The translations under genes and the position numbers were made by a program. DNA of 5,836 bases, taken from contig JANXTQ010000283.1 in the NCBI GenBank assembly GCA_025352305.1, forward strand, positions 1-5,836, read 5' to 3'. The notes under the pieces are model-generated. The model saw nothing but the letters and a program-made list of their open reading frames with translations. It had not been told where the DNA came from and searched no databases. Shown piece after piece: positions 5,514-5,836 of the stretch. Positions within the stretch are counted from its first letter, which is position 1, and each line of letters begins with the position of its first letter. The stretch is from Actinomycetes bacterium. GTDB lineage: Bacteria > Actinomycetota > Acidimicrobiia > Acidimicrobiales > RAAP-2.

Positions 5514-5836
5514 GGCCAGCGCTCGGCGAAGCCAATGGTTCGCAGTTCGCTCTCGAGAGTAACTCCGCTGTTTTGCTTCACGACGTCTCTGACGTAGATC
5601 ATCAGGTCCAACACATCGTGGGCTCGTCCGTTGTTGTCAACCTGAATAAAGTTCGCGTGCTTCTCGCTGACCTGGGCACTGCCGATGCGGTGACCCTTGA
5701 GACCCGCGGCTTCAATCAACGCACCCGCGGCGGCGGCCTGCGGATTTCTAAAGACGCTGCCGGCGTTGGCCCCGCCCGGCTGGTGCTCACGTCGCCAGCG
5801 CACAATTTCTCGCAAGCTAGCTCGAGACAGTTCGCT
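5510..5836 (-). CDS. murB: UDP-N-acetylenolpyruvoylglucosamine reductase MurB, C-terminal part (5' end outside window)
   Basis: MurB is the FAD and NADPH-dependent enzyme that reduces UDP-GlcNAc-enolpyruvate to UDP-MurNAc, the second committed step of peptidoglycan synthesis in the cytoplasm. The window holds the last 108 residues. The frame is open to the right edge, so internal TTG codons near the edge need not be starts. The MurB C-terminal domain is plain: RREHQPGGANAGSVFRNP, AAGLKG, AQVSEKHANFI and TLESELRTIG. The Ser in GSVF (codon 5756-5758) is the expected proton donor to the enolpyruvyl group, and the Glu in LESELRTIG matches the C-terminal catalytic glutamate. The FAD-binding domain lies outside. 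The gene ends TGA at 5510-5512, overlapping the ftsQ start by 4 nt. murB directly before ftsQ fits a dcw operon. Confidence 0.97.
   Translation of the reverse strand, partial: SELSRASLREIVRWRREHQPGGANAGSVFRNPQAAAAGALIEAAGLKGHRIGSAQVSEKHANFIQVDNNGRAHDVLDLMIYVRDVVKQNSGVTLESELRTIGFAERWP

Noticed and set aside
5510..5815. Short independent gene starting at a TTG near the right edge
   Set aside because: The frame stays open to the edge and the sequence is the interior of MurB, so it is a cut gene rather than a small complete one.

Overview
The window is a division and cell-wall (dcw) gene cluster, with all eight genes on the minus strand. In transcription order, from the right edge to the left, they are: the 3' end of murB, ftsQ, ftsZ, yggS, sepF, yggT, divIVA, and the 5' part of a Lys/Ala/Glu-rich gene that looks like an actinobacterial TraR/DksA-family protein. 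The two edge genes are incomplete. No tRNA, rRNA, CRISPR array, insertion sequence or phage gene was seen.

The organism is very probably an actinomycete-type bacterium (Actinomycetota), perhaps of the Acidimicrobiia. The evidence is the moderately high GC content, the ftsZ-yggS-sepF-yggT-divIVA order, the absence of ftsA, the [13 protein letters not shown] form of the FtsZ nucleotide motif, the Lys-rich DksA-like gene beside divIVA, and murB directly before ftsQ. The class-level placement is a guess from gene order and protein style, not a phylogenetic result.

Region by region: 5510-5836 holds the C-terminal third of MurB, which makes UDP-MurNAc. It overlaps the GTG start of ftsQ by 4 nt (GTGA). 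FtsQ (4659-5513) is the membrane-anchored POTRA divisome protein. A 133-nt gap (4526-4658) separates ftsQ from ftsZ and carries a plausible promoter plus two inverted repeats in the predicted leader. FtsZ (3428-4525) is complete. yggS (PLP-binding protein) begins inside the last codons of ftsZ. sepF follows, most likely from a GTG start with a strong ribosome binding site, and yggT starts 3 nt after sepF. After a 44-nt gap comes divIVA, and after a 76-nt gap the DksA-like gene, which runs off the left edge.

The genes form one functional theme. MurB supplies precursor. FtsZ makes the ring. SepF, in the absence of FtsA, tethers FtsZ to the membrane through the conserved FtsZ C-terminal peptide (ending ELPSFLR here). 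FtsQ links the ring to the septal synthases, and DivIVA marks poles or septa and steers wall growth. YggS and YggT are common passengers with housekeeping or partly understood roles.

I found no clearly new multi-gene system. The points most worth a second look are the long histone-H1-like extension on the DksA-like protein, the promoter and inverted-repeat leader of ftsZ, the loss of the ylmD/yfiH gene with resulting ftsZ-yggS overlap, and the start-site choice of sepF.
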